This document shows positions 16,639-26,000 of a DNA stretch of 64,000 nt, in pieces. Under the pieces are notes generated by a model. It saw nothing but the letters and a program-made list of their open reading frames with translations, had not been told where the DNA came from and ran no database searches. The translations under genes were made by a program, and so were the position numbers. The stretch covers positions 28,431 to 92,430 of the forward strand of contig JAVBXL010000020.1 of the NCBI GenBank assembly GCA_030824575.1, read 5' to 3'. The DNA is from a bacterium. GTDB lineage: Bacteria; Pseudomonadota; Alphaproteobacteria; Sphingomonadales; Sphingomonadaceae. Within the stretch, counting starts at the first letter, position 1; each line of letters starts with the position of its first letter.

Positions 16639-17285
16639 TGATGAGAGAGATGCGGACCATGTTCCATGTGAAACACCCCGGCGTGTCGCGCAAAGGCGCG
16701 CTGGCCGCGCTAACCGCCGCCGTCCTGCTGTCGGGCTGCGTATCCTTTGGCGCCAAGCCGCCGGCGCAACTGCTGACGCTCGATGCGGCGCAGAAGGTGC
16801 CGTCGGGCGCCGCGCGGGTGGCCGGTGGCGGGCGCACGCTGATCGTGACCGATCCAGACGCGCCCAAGATGCTGGATACGGTGCGGGTGCCGGTGCAACT
16901 GGGGCCGACCTCCGTCGCCTATGTGACCAAGGTGCAGTGGGCCGACACGCCCCGCCATCTGTTCCGTGGCCTGCTGGCCGAAACCATTTCCGCGACGACC
17001 GATCGGGTGGTGCTGGATTCGGGGCAGTTTTCCGGTGATGGCGGCCAGCGCCTGAGTGGCGAACTGGTCGCCTTCGGTATTGATGCGGCGAGCAACAGCG
17101 CCGTCGTCACCTATGACGCGGTGCTGACCACCCCCAATGGCGTCGCGCTGGCGCGGCAGCGTTTCACCGCCAGCCAGCCTGTGAGCGGTAAGATCGAGGC
17201 CGGGACGATCGGTTTGCCGATCAATGTTGCGGCGAACAAGGTGGCGGCTGACGTCGCCGCCTGGGCCGCGGCGGTGAAGAACTGA
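16635..17285 (+). CDS. ABC-transport auxiliary lipoprotein (PqiC-like)
   Basis: Outer-membrane lipoprotein of the ABC_trans_aux family (PqiC-like), the fourth Mla-operon component in many alphaproteobacteria. The lipobox is LLSGCVSF at about residue 36, with a long 35-residue leader starting MMMREMRTMF; a Met nearer the lipobox (16659) could be the true start. Typical blocks are QLLTLDAAQ, DTVRVPVQLG and VQWADTPRHLFRGLLAETI. The codons for MFHVKH contain a degenerate parS palindrome (16660-16675). Confidence 0.88.
   Translation: MMMREMRTMFHVKHPGVSRKGALAALTAAVLLSGCVSFGAKPPAQLLTLDAAQKVPSGAARVAGGGRTLIVTDPDAPKMLDTVRVPVQLGPTSVAYVTKVQWADTPRHLFRGLLAETISATTDRVVLDSGQFSGDGGQRLSGELVAFGIDAASNSAVVTYDAVLTTPNGVALARQRFTASQPVSGKIEAGTIGLPINVAANKVAADVAAWAAAVKN
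16660..16675. promoter_or_regulatory. Degenerate parS-like site 1
   Basis: TGTTCCATGTGAAACA matches the ParB consensus TGTTNCACGTGNAACA except for one core change (CATGTG for CACGTG). It is 4.3 kb from parB, inside the 5' end of the lipoprotein gene. Binding may be weak. Confidence 0.5.
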
Positions 17286-17294
17286 CGCACTAAA

Positions 17295-17321
17295 GGTTCG
17301 CTTCGCGCCACGAAGCGAACC
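17295..17321. terminator. Hairpin between convergent lipoprotein and pepN genes
   Basis: Perfect 11-bp stem GGTTCGCTTCG / CGAAGCGAACC with a 5-base loop, nine bases after the Mla operon stop and 12 before the pepN stop. There is no T-tract on either side, so it may be a Rho-dependent end or a remnant of the CCGTTCGCTTCG repeat family. Confidence 0.6.
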
Positions 17322-17333
17322 GCTGTCGGCTGC

Positions 17334-19925
17334 TTATTCCAGGCTCTTGCCCGCCTGTTCGGTCACGTCCTTGGACAGCCCCGGTTGCGCCAGGATGCGT
17401 TGCAGTTCCGCCCGCATCAGCGCGGCGCGCCCTTCCTCAAACCGCTTCCAGCGCCCCAGCGGCGGCACCAGTTTCGCGGCCGTCTGCGGATTGAGCCTGT
17501 CGAGCGCGATGATGCAGTCGGCGAGCAGGCGATAGCCCTTGCCGGACTTGTGATGGAAACCCCATTGATTGCCCGCGAACGCGCCGAACAGCGACCGCAC
17601 CCGATTGGGATTGGCAAGTGTGAAATCCTTGTGCTGGCTCAGTTGCGCGACCAGTTCCACCGTATCGGGATGCAGCGCGAACGCTTGGGTCTGGAACCAT
17701 TTGTCGAGCGTCAGCGCATCGGCGGCATAGCGATTGTAGAAGATGTCGAGCGCCGCCTCGCGCTCCGGGCTGGTGCCATTGGCAAGCGTGCCTAGCGCCG
17801 CCTGACGCTCGGTCATGTTGTCGGCCTCGCTAAACTGGGCGAAGGCGATGGCAGGGCCATCCTGCGCGCCAGACGCCACCAGATAATGAAGCGCCGCGTT
17901 GCGCAGCTTGCGGGCACCCTTGGCGGCCGGAGAGAGGGAGAAGGCGTTCGCCTTGGTCCGCGCATGAATGTCGCGCCACAGCGGCTCCAGCGCGGTGCCG
18001 ATCCGCTGTTGCAGCGCATCGCGCACGACATGGATCGCGTCGGGATCAACCAGGCGCATCTGGTCGCCCAGATAGGCTTCGCTGGGCAGGCGGATCGCTT
18101 CTGCGACAAAGGCGGGGTCCAGCAGCGGATCGGTGATGATATTGCGCACCGCGTCGATCACCGCCGCGTCGTCCGTGGCGTGGCCCGCGATGCGGCCGAC
18201 CAGCACATTGACCATCAACTGCTGCATCGCCTCATAGCGGGCGAAAGGATCGTCATCATGCGCTGACAGGAAAGCGAGATCATCCTGGCTGCGGTTGGTT
18301 TCCACGATCACCGGGGCGGAAAAGCCGCGGTTGATCGACAGGATGGGCGCGGCGGGAAAATCGGTGAAAGTGAAGCTCTGCTTGTCCTCCGTCAGCATCA
18401 GCAGTTCATCACCGCGATGCTGCCCGGTGACGGGATCGAACAGGGCGGTGCGCAGCGGGATCGCCATCGGCTGTTTGTCGGTCTGGCCCGGCGTCGGCGG
18501 CATCGTCTGCTCCAGCGTCAGTGTGACGCTCTGGCTCACCGCGTCATGGCTGATGAGAGCGCGGACATGGGGCGTGCCGGCCTGCTCATACCAGCGGCGG
18601 AACTGGCTGAGGTCGATGCCCCCGCCCTCCTCCATCGCCAGCACGAAATCTTCGCAGGTAGCGGCCTGCCCGTCATGCCGGTCGAAATAGAGATCGGTGC
18701 CGGCGCGAAACCGCTCCGCGCCCAGCATCAGCGCCATCATGCGGATCAGTTCCGCGCCCTTATTATAGATGGTAGCCGTGTAGAAGTTACTGATTTCCAT
18801 ATAAGATTCGGGTCGAACCGGGTGGGCGAGCGGGCCGCTATCCTCCGGAAACTGGCCGGCGCGCAGGATGCGCACATCCTCGATCCGCTTGACTGCATGG
18901 CTGCCCATGTCGGCGGAGAAATTCTGATCGCGAAAGACGGTGAAGCCTTCCTTGAGGCTCAATTGGAACCAGTCGCGGCAGGTGACGCGATTACCCGACC
19001 AGTTATGGAAATATTCATGCGCCACCACGCCCTCTACCCCGTCATAGTCGACGTCGGTCGCGGTTTCGGGATCGGCCAAAATATAGCGCGAATTGAAGAT
19101 GTTGAGGCCCTTATTCTCCATCGCGCCGAAATTGAAGTCGGCCACGGCGACGATGTTGAACACGTCCAGATCATATTCGCGGCCATAGACGCGCTCGTCC
19201 CAGGCCATGCTGTTCTTGAGCGCCTGCATCGCATGATCGGTTCGGGCAAGATCGGCTTCGCGCACCCAGATACCGAGTTGCACCTCGCGCCCGCTCATCG
19301 TCACGAAACGGTCGGCATTGCAGGCCAAATCGCCGGCGACCAGCGCGAAGAGATAGCAAGGCTTGGGGAAGGGATCGTTCCAGCGCGCCCAGTGGCGACC
19401 TTCGGCCAGGTCGCCCTGTTCGATCGGGTCGCCATTGGCGAGCAGGATCGGAAAACGCGCCTTGTCCGCTTCCATCCGCACGCTGTAGCGCGACAATATG
19501 TCGGGGCGATCGGGGAAGAAGGTGATGCGGCGAAAGCCCTCCGCCTCGCATTGGGTACAGAGCAGACCGCCGCTGGCATAAAGACCCATCAGCTTGCTAT
19601 TGCCCTCCGGCGACAGCTCCACCAGCGTTTCGACGCTGTGCGCGCCGTCGGGCAGCGCGATGATGAGCGCGCCGGCCTCCAGATGCCATTCGTCCTGTGC
19701 AAGTGGCCGACCATCGACGCAAACGGCCAGCGGCACGATGCCTTCGCCGTCGAGGCGCAGAGGCCGGTCATGATCGCCGTTGCGCGTGACCGACAATGTC
19801 GCGCGTACCCTGGATAGCGAGGGATCGAGATCGAAGTCGAGTGTGACGTCGGGCACCAGCCAGTCGGGCGGACGATAGTCCACCCGGCGAATGATGGTGG
19901 GCGCAGCGGCGTGGGTGGATATCAT
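17334..19925 (-). CDS. pepN: Aminopeptidase N (M1 family)
   Basis: Cytoplasmic zinc aminopeptidase of about 863 residues, the usual length of proteobacterial PepN. Substrate-recognition GAMEN is at 267-271, the zinc site HEYFHNW at 303-309, with the third ligand Glu in LSLKEGFTVFRDQ. The C-terminal helical domain (about 540-863) is complete. Two starts are in frame: at 19934 the GGAGGG directly abuts the ATG, whereas at 19925 the spacing is nine bases. I chose 19925. The neighbouring parB is transcribed in the same direction after a gap of about 126 bases. Confidence 0.95.
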   Translation of the reverse strand: MISTHAAAPTIIRRVDYRPPDWLVPDVTLDFDLDPSLSRVRATLSVTRNGDHDRPLRLDGEGIVPLAVCVDGRPLAQDEWHLEAGALIIALPDGAHSVETLVELSPEGNSKLMGLYASGGLLCTQCEAEGFRRITFFPDRPDILSRYSVRMEADKARFPILLANGDPIEQGDLAEGRHWARWNDPFPKPCYLFALVAGDLACNADRFVTMSGREVQLGIWVREADLARTDHAMQALKNSMAWDERVYGREYDLDVFNIVAVADFNFGAMENKGLNIFNSRYILADPETATDVDYDGVEGVVAHEYFHNWSGNRVTCRDWFQLSLKEGFTVFRDQNFSADMGSHAVKRIEDVRILRAGQFPEDSGPLAHPVRPESYMEISNFYTATIYNKGAELIRMMALMLGAERFRAGTDLYFDRHDGQAATCEDFVLAMEEGGGIDLSQFRRWYEQAGTPHVRALISHDAVSQSVTLTLEQTMPPTPGQTDKQPMAIPLRTALFDPVTGQHRGDELLMLTEDKQSFTFTDFPAAPILSINRGFSAPVIVETNRSQDDLAFLSAHDDDPFARYEAMQQLMVNVLVGRIAGHATDDAAVIDAVRNIITDPLLDPAFVAEAIRLPSEAYLGDQMRLVDPDAIHVVRDALQQRIGTALEPLWRDIHARTKANAFSLSPAAKGARKLRNAALHYLVASGAQDGPAIAFAQFSEADNMTERQAALGTLANGTSPEREAALDIFYNRYAADALTLDKWFQTQAFALHPDTVELVAQLSQHKDFTLANPNRVRSLFGAFAGNQWGFHHKSGKGYRLLADCIIALDRLNPQTAAKLVPPLGRWKRFEEGRAALMRAELQRILAQPGLSKDVTEQAGKSLE

Positions 19926-19934
19926 GTCGGCCAT

Positions 19935-19940
19935 CCCTCC
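19935..19940 (-). promoter_or_regulatory. Ribosome binding site that decides the pepN start
   Basis: GGAGGG on the minus strand. It directly adjoins the ATG at 19934 but is nine bases from the ATG at 19925, which favours the second Met as the true start. Confidence 0.6.
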
Positions 19941-20051
19941 AATCTAAGGAGCGGGGGATGAAAAGACCAGCGGGCTTTACGGCCAGATAACCCAGACCCT
20001 CTCGAACGTCGCCGTTATGCGGCGCGACGAGTGGGGTTGGCGGGCTATGCC

Positions 20052-20978
20052 TTAGATGCGCTCGCCCGACAGGCGCTGGCACAGCATGTCCAACTGGTCG
20101 AGGTTGGAATAGCGCAACGCCAACGTGCCGCCGGTCGATGCGCCCTCATGCGCGATTTCGACCTTCAGGCCCAATATGTCCGCCAGATGCTGCTCCAGCG
20201 CGGCGATATCGGGATCTTTGTCGCCCGTGCCGACGCTGCGTTTGGCCGCGGGTGCCTCGACGCCGGTCTTCACCCGACGCACCAGTTTTTCAGTGTCGCG
20301 GACCGACAGGCCCTTATCCTCGATCTGCCGCGCCAGCGCTTCGCAATCGGGCAGGCCGATCAGGGCGCGCGCGTGGCCCATGCTGATCCGGCTTTCCATC
20401 ACCTGCTGCTGCACTGTTTGCGGCAGTTCGAGCAGGCGCATCAGATTGGCGACATGGCTGCGCGATTTGCCGACGATACGACCCAGCGCGTCCTGGCTAT
20501 GGTGAAATTCGGCGATCAGCTTGCGATAGGCTTCCGCCTCTTCGATCGGGTTGAGATCCTCGCGCTGGATATTTTCGATCAGCGCGATTTCGAGCGTTTC
20601 CTGCTCATCGAAATCGCGCACAATTGCGGGAATGCGATGCATCTGCGCCCGCTGCGCCGCGCGCCAGCGGCGTTCGCCCGCGATGATCTGGAACCCGCCG
20701 CCATGGGGGCGCACGATGATCGGCTGGATCACGCCGCGCTTGGCAATGCTCTCGGCCAGTTCCTGCATCGCGCCTTCGTCGAAATGGCGACGCGGCTGTT
20801 CGGGATGGGGCTGGATCAGAGATACTTCGATACTCTGCACCGCCTTGCCGTTGGCGGGTATGGCGCTGGGCGACACCGGCTCCTCGCGCGCGACATCCCC
20901 CAACAGGGCAGACAGCCCGCGGCCCAGACCATGGGGGCGCTTGGCGATCTTGGGCTTGTCGGTCGTTTCGTCGCTCAA
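20052..20978 (-). CDS. parB: Chromosome partitioning protein ParB
   Basis: CTP-dependent clamp that loads at parS and spreads to mark the origin region for segregation. The 308-residue protein has the N-terminal [12 protein letters not shown]arA-contact motif (about 17-28), the CTP-binding domain with [14 protein letters not shown] and [15 protein letters not shown], a helix-turn-helix ([18 protein letters not shown]) and the C-terminal dimerisation domain. The start is a TTG at 20978, seven bases after a perfect AGGAGG; its TTGA overlaps the parA stop. Five parS-like sites lie in the window. Confidence 0.96.
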   Translation of the reverse strand: MSDETTDKPKIAKRPHGLGRGLSALLGDVAREEPVSPSAIPANGKAVQSIEVSLIQPHPEQPRRHFDEGAMQELAESIAKRGVIQPIIVRPHGGGFQIIAGERRWRAAQRAQMHRIPAIVRDFDEQETLEIALIENIQREDLNPIEEAEAYRKLIAEFHHSQDALGRIVGKSRSHVANLMRLLELPQTVQQQVMESRISMGHARALIGLPDCEALARQIEDKGLSVRDTEKLVRRVKTGVEAPAAKRSVGTGDKDPDIAALEQHLADILGLKVEIAHEGASTGGTLALRYSNLDQLDMLCQRLSGERI

Positions 20979-21757
20979 GCGGCAACCTCCTGTCGGGGCA
21001 GGCGCGCGATCAGTTCGCGCGCCAGACGCATATAGGCTTCGGACCCCGAACAGCGGAAGTCGTAAATGAGCGCCGGCACGCCATGACTGGGCGCTTCGGA
21101 CAGACGGACGTTGCGCGGGATGACGGTGGAGAAGACGAGATCGCCGAGGCACGCGCGCACATCGTCGGCCACCTGGTCGGTCAGGCGATTGCGGCGATCA
21201 TACATGGTCAGCGCCACACCCATGATCGACAGGCCGGGGTTGAAGCGGCCGCGGATACGCTCGACCGTCTGGAGCAGTTGCGAGAGGCCTTCGAGCGCGA
21301 AAAATTCGCACTGGAGGGGCACCAGCAGATATTGCGCGCCGACCATTGCGTTGATGGTCAGCAGGCCCAAGGACGGCGGGCAATCGATCAGGCAGATGTC
21401 CCAACGACCCGGCTGCGCTTCGGCCAGCACGCGCTCCAGCCTGTGGGTGCGCTGCTCATATTCGATCAGTTCGATTTCGCAGCCCGACAAATCCTGCGTC
21501 GCGGGAACCAGATCCAGCTTGGGAACGCGGGTGGCGACAACGGCGTCGTCCAGCGCGCAATTGCCGACCAGAAGGTCATAGCTGGACTGGGCGCGATCGG
21601 CATGGCCGACCCCCAGCCCGGTGGAGGCATTACCCTGCGGATCGAGATCGACCAACAATACGCGCAGCCCCGTGGCGGCCAGACCGGTCGCGAGATTGAT
21701 CGCGGTGGTGGTCTTGCCCACGCCGCCCTTCTGATTGGCGATGGCGATGCGGATCAT
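20975..21757 (-). CDS. parA: Chromosome partitioning ATPase ParA
   Basis: Deviant-Walker ATPase that moves ParB-parS complexes. 260 residues, starting [20 protein letters not shown], so the deviant Walker A (KGGVGKTT, about 10-17) is at the extreme N-terminus, as in small chromosomal ParA. Also visible are [18 protein letters not shown] and the C-terminal DNA-binding-type basic patch MYDRRNRL. It overlaps rsmG by four bases upstream and parB by four bases downstream, so the levels of the two Par proteins are probably coupled. Confidence 0.97.
   Translation of the reverse strand: MIRIAIANQKGGVGKTTTAINLATGLAATGLRVLLVDLDPQGNASTGLGVGHADRAQSSYDLLVGNCALDDAVVATRVPKLDLVPATQDLSGCEIELIEYEQRTHRLERVLAEAQPGRWDICLIDCPPSLGLLTINAMVGAQYLLVPLQCEFFALEGLSQLLQTVERIRGRFNPGLSIMGVALTMYDRRNRLTDQVADDVRACLGDLVFSTVIPRNVRLSEAPSHGVPALIYDFRCSGSEAYMRLARELIARLPRQEVAA
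20986..20991 (-). promoter_or_regulatory. AGGAGG ribosome binding site for the TTG start of parB
   Basis: Perfect AGGAGG on the minus strand, seven bases before the TTG at 20978. It lies within the last parA codons and compensates for the weak start codon and the overlap. Confidence 0.8.
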
Positions 21758-22395
21758 CCTCGGCCTTTCCTTTTGGCGGGCTTTACGGCGTGGGCCACGA
21801 TGATGGCGCTATCGCCATCCGTTACGCTGGGTTCCACGTGAAACACACCTTGCCATGCCGGACGCGCCGCCTCCAGTTCATTTTGCGCATTTCGTCCCTT
21901 GGGCAGCACCCAGAGGCTCTTTTTATCCGAAAGATGCAGCGCCGATTCGAACAGCTTCGGCAGAGGGGCATAGGCGCGGGCACTGATGACGGCGGCCTGC
22001 GCGGGCGGCGCCATTTCGACGCGGCCGCCAAAAACGCGGGCATAGGGCAGTTCCAATTGGGCGATCACGCTGTCCAGAAAATCGATCCGCTTGCGCCGGG
22101 ATTCGACCATCATCACCGGGCGATCGGACAGGCAGGCGAGCACGATGCCCGGCAGGCCAGCGCCCGATCCAAGATCGATCCAGTCCCCCTCGCCCGCTTG
22201 CTTGGCATGGAGAAGCAATTGCGCAGAATCGACGATATGGCGCGCCCAGACATGAGGACGGGTCGATTCCGCGATCAGATTCTGTTCGTCCATGGCGGAC
22301 AGCAGAATGGCGACATAGCGCTCCAGCCTGCCCCATGTTTCACGTGAAACATCGCAATGCGCCGTCAGCCAGGCGCGAGCTTCCTCTTCGGTCAC
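21754..22395 (-). CDS. rsmG: 16S rRNA (guanine-N7) methyltransferase RsmG
   Basis: Methylates G527 of 16S rRNA using SAM. 213 residues with the SAM-binding loop [16 protein letters not shown] (about 72-87) and [14 protein letters not shown]. Near the N-terminus, [13 protein letters not shown] is conserved in alphaproteobacterial RsmG, and its codons contain the perfect parS at 22336. A second parS-like site (21830) is in the VFHVEPS codons near the C-terminus. Overlaps mnmG and parA by four bases each. Also called GidB. Confidence 0.96.
   Translation of the reverse strand: MTEEEARAWLTAHCDVSRETWGRLERYVAILLSAMDEQNLIAESTRPHVWARHIVDSAQLLLHAKQAGEGDWIDLGSGAGLPGIVLACLSDRPVMMVESRRKRIDFLDSVIAQLELPYARVFGGRVEMAPPAQAAVISARAYAPLPKLFESALHLSDKKSLWVLPKGRNAQNELEAARPAWQGVFHVEPSVTDGDSAIIVAHAVKPAKRKGRG
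21830..21845. promoter_or_regulatory. parS-like site 2
   Basis: GGTTCCACGTGAAACA differs from TGTTNCACGTGNAACA only at the first base. It lies inside rsmG, about 0.85 kb upstream of the parB start, and encodes HVE. Confidence 0.85.
22336..22351. promoter_or_regulatory. parS site 3, perfect palindrome
   Basis: TGTTTCACGTGAAACA is an exact 16-bp palindrome and full match to the ParB consensus. It lies in the first codons of rsmG and encodes VSRET on the minus strand. Confidence 0.95.
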
Positions 22396-24242
22396 GCAGC
22401 CACCCGGCGGACATGCACCAGGATCGCCGCCAGCGCCGCCGGGGTGATGCCGCGGATGCGACCGGCGGCGGCCAGCGTGTCGGGACGGGCGGCGTCAAGG
22501 CGCTCGATCATCTCGGTAGAAAGGCCGCCGATGGTACGGAAATCGAAATCGGCCGGGATGATGACCCGTTCGTTGCGGCGCAGTTCGGCAATCTCGCTAT
22601 CCTGTCGTTGCAGATAGGGGGCGTAATGGGCGTCCTCCAATATTTCGTCACGCAGGTCGGCGGGCGCGTCGCGCAATGCTGGGGCAAGCGCGCACAGCAA
22701 CGCCCGATCGACTTCGGGGAAGCGCGCCCAGTCAAACAGGCTACGCCGTGCGCCGTCCTGCCGGACCATCGCGCCCGCACGCGCCATCTCACTGGCGGTC
22801 CTGGGCTGGGCCAGGTCTGCCTCGATCGCGGCGCGCTGAGTCTCACGCTCCGCCAATCGGGCAGCGCGATCCGCACCGATCACGCCATGGGCAAGACCGA
22901 TCGGACCCAGCCGCGTTTCCGCATTGTCGGCACGCAGCCGCAGCCGATATTCGGCGCGGGCGGTGAGCATCCGATAGGGTTCGGTTACACCCTGCAAAAC
23001 GAGGTCGTCGATCATGACGCCGATATAGCTACTGGCCCGATCGAGGATCATCGGCGCTTCGCCACGCGCACGAGCAGCGGCATTGATGCCGGCGACCAGC
23101 CCTTGCGCCGCCGCCTCCTCATAGCCAGTCGTGCCATTGATTTGCCCGGCGCAGAAGAGGCCGGTCAGTTGTCGGACTTCCAGCGTGGAATCGAGCGCGC
23201 GCGGATCGACATGGTCATATTCGACCGCATAGCCCGGTACGGCAATCTCGACCTGTTCTAGCCCCGGCATCGATCGCACCATGGCGATCTGCACGTCGGT
23301 CGGCAGGGAGGTGCTGATCCCGTTGGGATAGACCATCGGATCGTCCAGCCCCTCCGGCTCCAGAAAAATCTGATGGCCGTCGCGATCGCCAAAGCGCACG
23401 ACCTTGTCCTCGATCGACGGGCAATAGCGCGGTCCCCGCCCCTCGATCGCCCCGCTGAACAAGGGCGACCGGTCCATGCCATCGCGAATGATCGCATGGG
23501 TGGCGTCATTGGTGCGGGTGATGGCGCAGGCGAGTTGTGGCAGGACGCGGCCAGACGAGAGCGGGGACATGGTCCACCCCTCGCCGTCGGACGGCTGCGT
23601 TTCCAGACGCGCCCAATCGATGGTGCGGCCATCGAGGCGAGGCGGCGTGCCCGTCTTAAGCCGCGCGATCGGCAGCCCCAGTGCGCGCAACTGCACGCCC
23701 AGCGCGCTGGCGGCGCGTTCGCCGATCCGGCCGCCGGTTTCGCGCTCATCGCCACGGAAGAGCTTACCGCCAAGGAAGGTGCCGGTCGCCAGCACCACCG
23801 CCGGCGCAGCGATGGTGCGGCCATCGGCCAGCGCCACACCGGCGATCGCGTCCCCGTCGATCAGCAAGGCTTCGGCTTCGCCCTCGACAATCTCCAGCCT
23901 AGTTTGGGCATCAAGCATCTGGTGGATGGCGGCTCGGTAGCGTTTACGGTCGGCCTGCACGCGCGGCCCCTGAACGGCGGCACCCTTGCTGCTGTTGAGC
24001 ATCCGATAATGGATGGCGGCGGCGTCGGCCGCGCGCGCGATCAGCCCATCGAGCGCATCGACTTCGCGCACCAGATGGCCTTTGCCCAACCCTCCGATTG
24101 CCGGGTTGCAGGACATGGCGCCCACGGTGTCGCGGGCGAAGGTGAGCAGCGCGACTGACGCGCCCTTGCGCGCCGCCGCAGCGGCGGCCTCACAGCCGGC
24201 ATGGCCGCCGCCGACCACAATCACATCATAGCGTATTTGCAT
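22392..24242 (-). CDS. mnmG: tRNA uridine-5-carboxymethylaminomethyl modification enzyme MnmG
   Basis: FAD- and folate-dependent partner of MnmE in forming the cmnm5 group on U34 of tRNA. 616 residues, starting [20 protein letters not shown] with the dinucleotide-binding GGGHAG (about 11-16). Typical blocks are [55 protein letters not shown] and [18 protein letters not shown]. The tail [19 protein letters not shown] belongs to the MnmE/tRNA-binding domain. Four-base overlap with rsmG downstream. The 59-base gap to mnmE holds a parS site. Confidence 0.97.
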   Translation of the reverse strand: MQIRYDVIVVGGGHAGCEAAAAAARKGASVALLTFARDTVGAMSCNPAIGGLGKGHLVREVDALDGLIARAADAAAIHYRMLNSSKGAAVQGPRVQADRKRYRAAIHQMLDAQTRLEIVEGEAEALLIDGDAIAGVALADGRTIAAPAVVLATGTFLGGKLFRGDERETGGRIGERAASALGVQLRALGLPIARLKTGTPPRLDGRTIDWARLETQPSDGEGWTMSPLSSGRVLPQLACAITRTNDATHAIIRDGMDRSPLFSGAIEGRGPRYCPSIEDKVVRFGDRDGHQIFLEPEGLDDPMVYPNGISTSLPTDVQIAMVRSMPGLEQVEIAVPGYAVEYDHVDPRALDSTLEVRQLTGLFCAGQINGTTGYEEAAAQGLVAGINAAARARGEAPMILDRASSYIGVMIDDLVLQGVTEPYRMLTARAEYRLRLRADNAETRLGPIGLAHGVIGADRAARLAERETQRAAIEADLAQPRTASEMARAGAMVRQDGARRSLFDWARFPEVDRALLCALAPALRDAPADLRDEILEDAHYAPYLQRQDSEIAELRRNERVIIPADFDFRTIGGLSTEMIERLDAARPDTLAAAGRIRGITPAALAAILVHVRRVAA

Positions 24243-24281
24243 GGCCGCCCCTTATCAGAATGAGGGGGGTGGGGTCAAAAG

Positions 24282-24297
24282 CGTTCCACGTGGAACA
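24282..24297. promoter_or_regulatory. parS-like site 4, intergenic
   Basis: CGTTCCACGTGGAACA has a perfect 14-bp core (GTTCCACGTGGAAC) in the gap between mnmE and mnmG. It is the only parS candidate here that is not in coding sequence. Confidence 0.9.
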
Positions 24298-24301
24298 TGC
24301 A

Positions 24302-25594
24302 TCATTTGCCGATGCAGAAACCCGAAAAGAGACGGTCGAGCATATCTTCGGTCCCCGCCTGCCCGGTCAGCGCATCAATGGTGCGGCGGGCCTGGCGCAA
24401 ATCTTCAGCGATGACGAGCAAATCGGCGGTCGCGCCAGCCGCTGCAAGATGCGCGTACAACTGTCCAACTTGCTGTCTCTGGCGCGCGTGCAGGGCATAG
24501 TCGCCCTCCCCCGGCAGCAGCGCCGCCGCCCGGTCTTGAAGCGTAGCAACCAACCTGTCCATGCCTTCGCCGGTGCGGACGGACAGGCGCAGGCCGGGAC
24601 GATCAGGATCGCTACGGTCGGACTGGGCGGCAATCAACAGGGCATCGGCGCGGGGCAGTTCAGCCGCGTCGCCCAGCCACAGGACGATGTCGGCGGCCTC
24701 CAGCGCGGCGAGGGCGCGATCGATGCCGATCGCCTCGATCGCATCATCCGTCTCGCCGCGCAGGCCAGCGGTGTCGGTGAAGAGGAAGGCGGTGCCCCCG
24801 ATCGCGGCCGGCACTTCGATCCGGTCGCGGGTGGTGCCGGCGATATCGGATACGATCGCTGCCTCGCGCCCGACCAGCGCATTGAGCAGGGTCGATTTGC
24901 CGGCATTGGGTGGCCCTGCCAGCACGACGCGGATGCCGCCACGCAACCGCTCTGCCGAGGGCGCGGCGAGAATGGCGGCGACGTCTTGCGCCAGTGCGGC
25001 GATCCCCGCGCCGATCCGCGTTTCGATCGCGGCGTCGGGCACATCATCTTCGTCGGAGAAATCGAGCGCCGCCTCGGCCATGGCGGACAGGTCGAGCAAG
25101 CCGAGCCGCCAGCCGTCGATGCGGCGGGAAAAATGCCCCTCCGCCATCAATAAGGCGGCGCGACGCTGCCCCTGGGTTTCGGCGGCGAGCAGGTCGGACA
25201 GGCCCTCTACCGCGTTCAGGTCCATGCGGCCATGGACGAAGGCGCGGCGAGTAAACTCCCCCGCCTCCGCCCGGCGTAATCCAGGCATGGCACCCAGGGC
25301 ATCTTCGACGGCAGCCACCACGGCGCGACCGCCATGGCAATGGAGTTCGGCCATATCCTCGCCCGTGACAGTCGAAGGACCGGGCATCCACAGCAGCAGC
25401 GCGCGGTCGAGCGGCGCATCGTCGCGCGGGTCTTTCAGCAGCGCCAGGCTGGCGGTGCGTGGTGGTGGCAGGCGACGCGCCAGGGCATTAACCGCGGGTC
25501 CCGCCTGCATCCCGCTTATCCGTATGACCGCAATCCCCGCCGGCGGCGCACCGCTCGACAGGGCAAAGATCGTGTCGCCGTCGGAACCGGGCAC
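24302..25594 (-). CDS. mnmE: tRNA modification GTPase MnmE
   Basis: Potassium-activated GTPase that works with MnmG on tRNA U34. 430 residues. The N-terminal folate-binding domain begins DTIFALSSGAPPAGIAVIR and includes ELHCHGGRAVVAAV. The G domain sits in the helical domain with P-loop GPPNAGKSTLLNAL, switch DIAGTTRDRIEVP and DTAGLRGETDD. The C-terminus ends in the invariant FCIGK. The start is GTG at 25594, four bases after the DUF6489-like stop, with only a weak ribosome binding site, so coupling is likely. Confidence 0.96.
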   Translation of the reverse strand: MPGSDGDTIFALSSGAPPAGIAVIRISGMQAGPAVNALARRLPPPRTASLALLKDPRDDAPLDRALLLWMPGPSTVTGEDMAELHCHGGRAVVAAVEDALGAMPGLRRAEAGEFTRRAFVHGRMDLNAVEGLSDLLAAETQGQRRAALLMAEGHFSRRIDGWRLGLLDLSAMAEAALDFSDEDDVPDAAIETRIGAGIAALAQDVAAILAAPSAERLRGGIRVVLAGPPNAGKSTLLNALVGREAAIVSDIAGTTRDRIEVPAAIGGTAFLFTDTAGLRGETDDAIEAIGIDRALAALEAADIVLWLGDAAELPRADALLIAAQSDRSDPDRPGLRLSVRTGEGMDRLVATLQDRAAALLPGEGDYALHARQRQQVGQLYAHLAAAGATADLLVIAEDLRQARRTIDALTGQAGTEDMLDRLFSGFCIGK

Positions 25595-25598
25595 AGGT

Positions 25599-25847
25599 CT
25601 ATTTCTTGTCGCCGCCGGACATGCCCGCCAGGCCCATATTCATCATCTGCTGGAACAGGCGCATCCCTGCATCGCCCATGGGTGAGAAGCTCTTGAACAG
25701 TGTTTCCATCTGCTCGACATTGGCGACGCCGTCGAAGCCGTCGAGCATCGTCTTGATATATTTGTCATGGATGGGGGTGACGTCAGGCAGGCCCAAAAAG
25801 GAGCGCGCCTCAGCAGGCGTGCAGTCTACGTCGACGGTAACCTTCAT
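25599..25847 (-). CDS. Small conserved protein (DUF6489-like)
   Basis: 82-residue protein starting MKVTVDVDCTPAEARSFLGL, with a Met-rich C-terminal helix (MRLFQQMMNMGLAGMSGGDK). I associate this with the sphingomonad DUF6489 family, whose function is unknown; the assignment is from memory of the pattern. It is the first gene of the unit leading into mnmE, four bases before it. It is divergent from the dienelactone hydrolase gene (153-base gap). Confidence 0.7.
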   Translation of the reverse strand: MKVTVDVDCTPAEARSFLGLPDVTPIHDKYIKTMLDGFDGVANVEQMETLFKSFSPMGDAGMRLFQQMMNMGLAGMSGGDKK

Positions 25848-26000
25848 GTCGCTGCCCTTCCCTTCGGCCTTTGCATGCTATGCCCTCCGTCATGCCGCAA
25901 TTGCCCGCATCAACGCAAATTTTTAAACGCGACAGGCAGTTGCGCCCCGGTTGGGATCGGCCAATATGCGCTCCATTCTCATAGCGACAAGGATATCGGC

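Noticed and set aside
20975..21757. Plasmid or integrated-element origin for the parAB genes
   Set aside because: ParA is the small chromosomal type, embedded in the conserved mnmG-rsmG cluster with chromosomal parS sites, and no replication or mobility genes are nearby.
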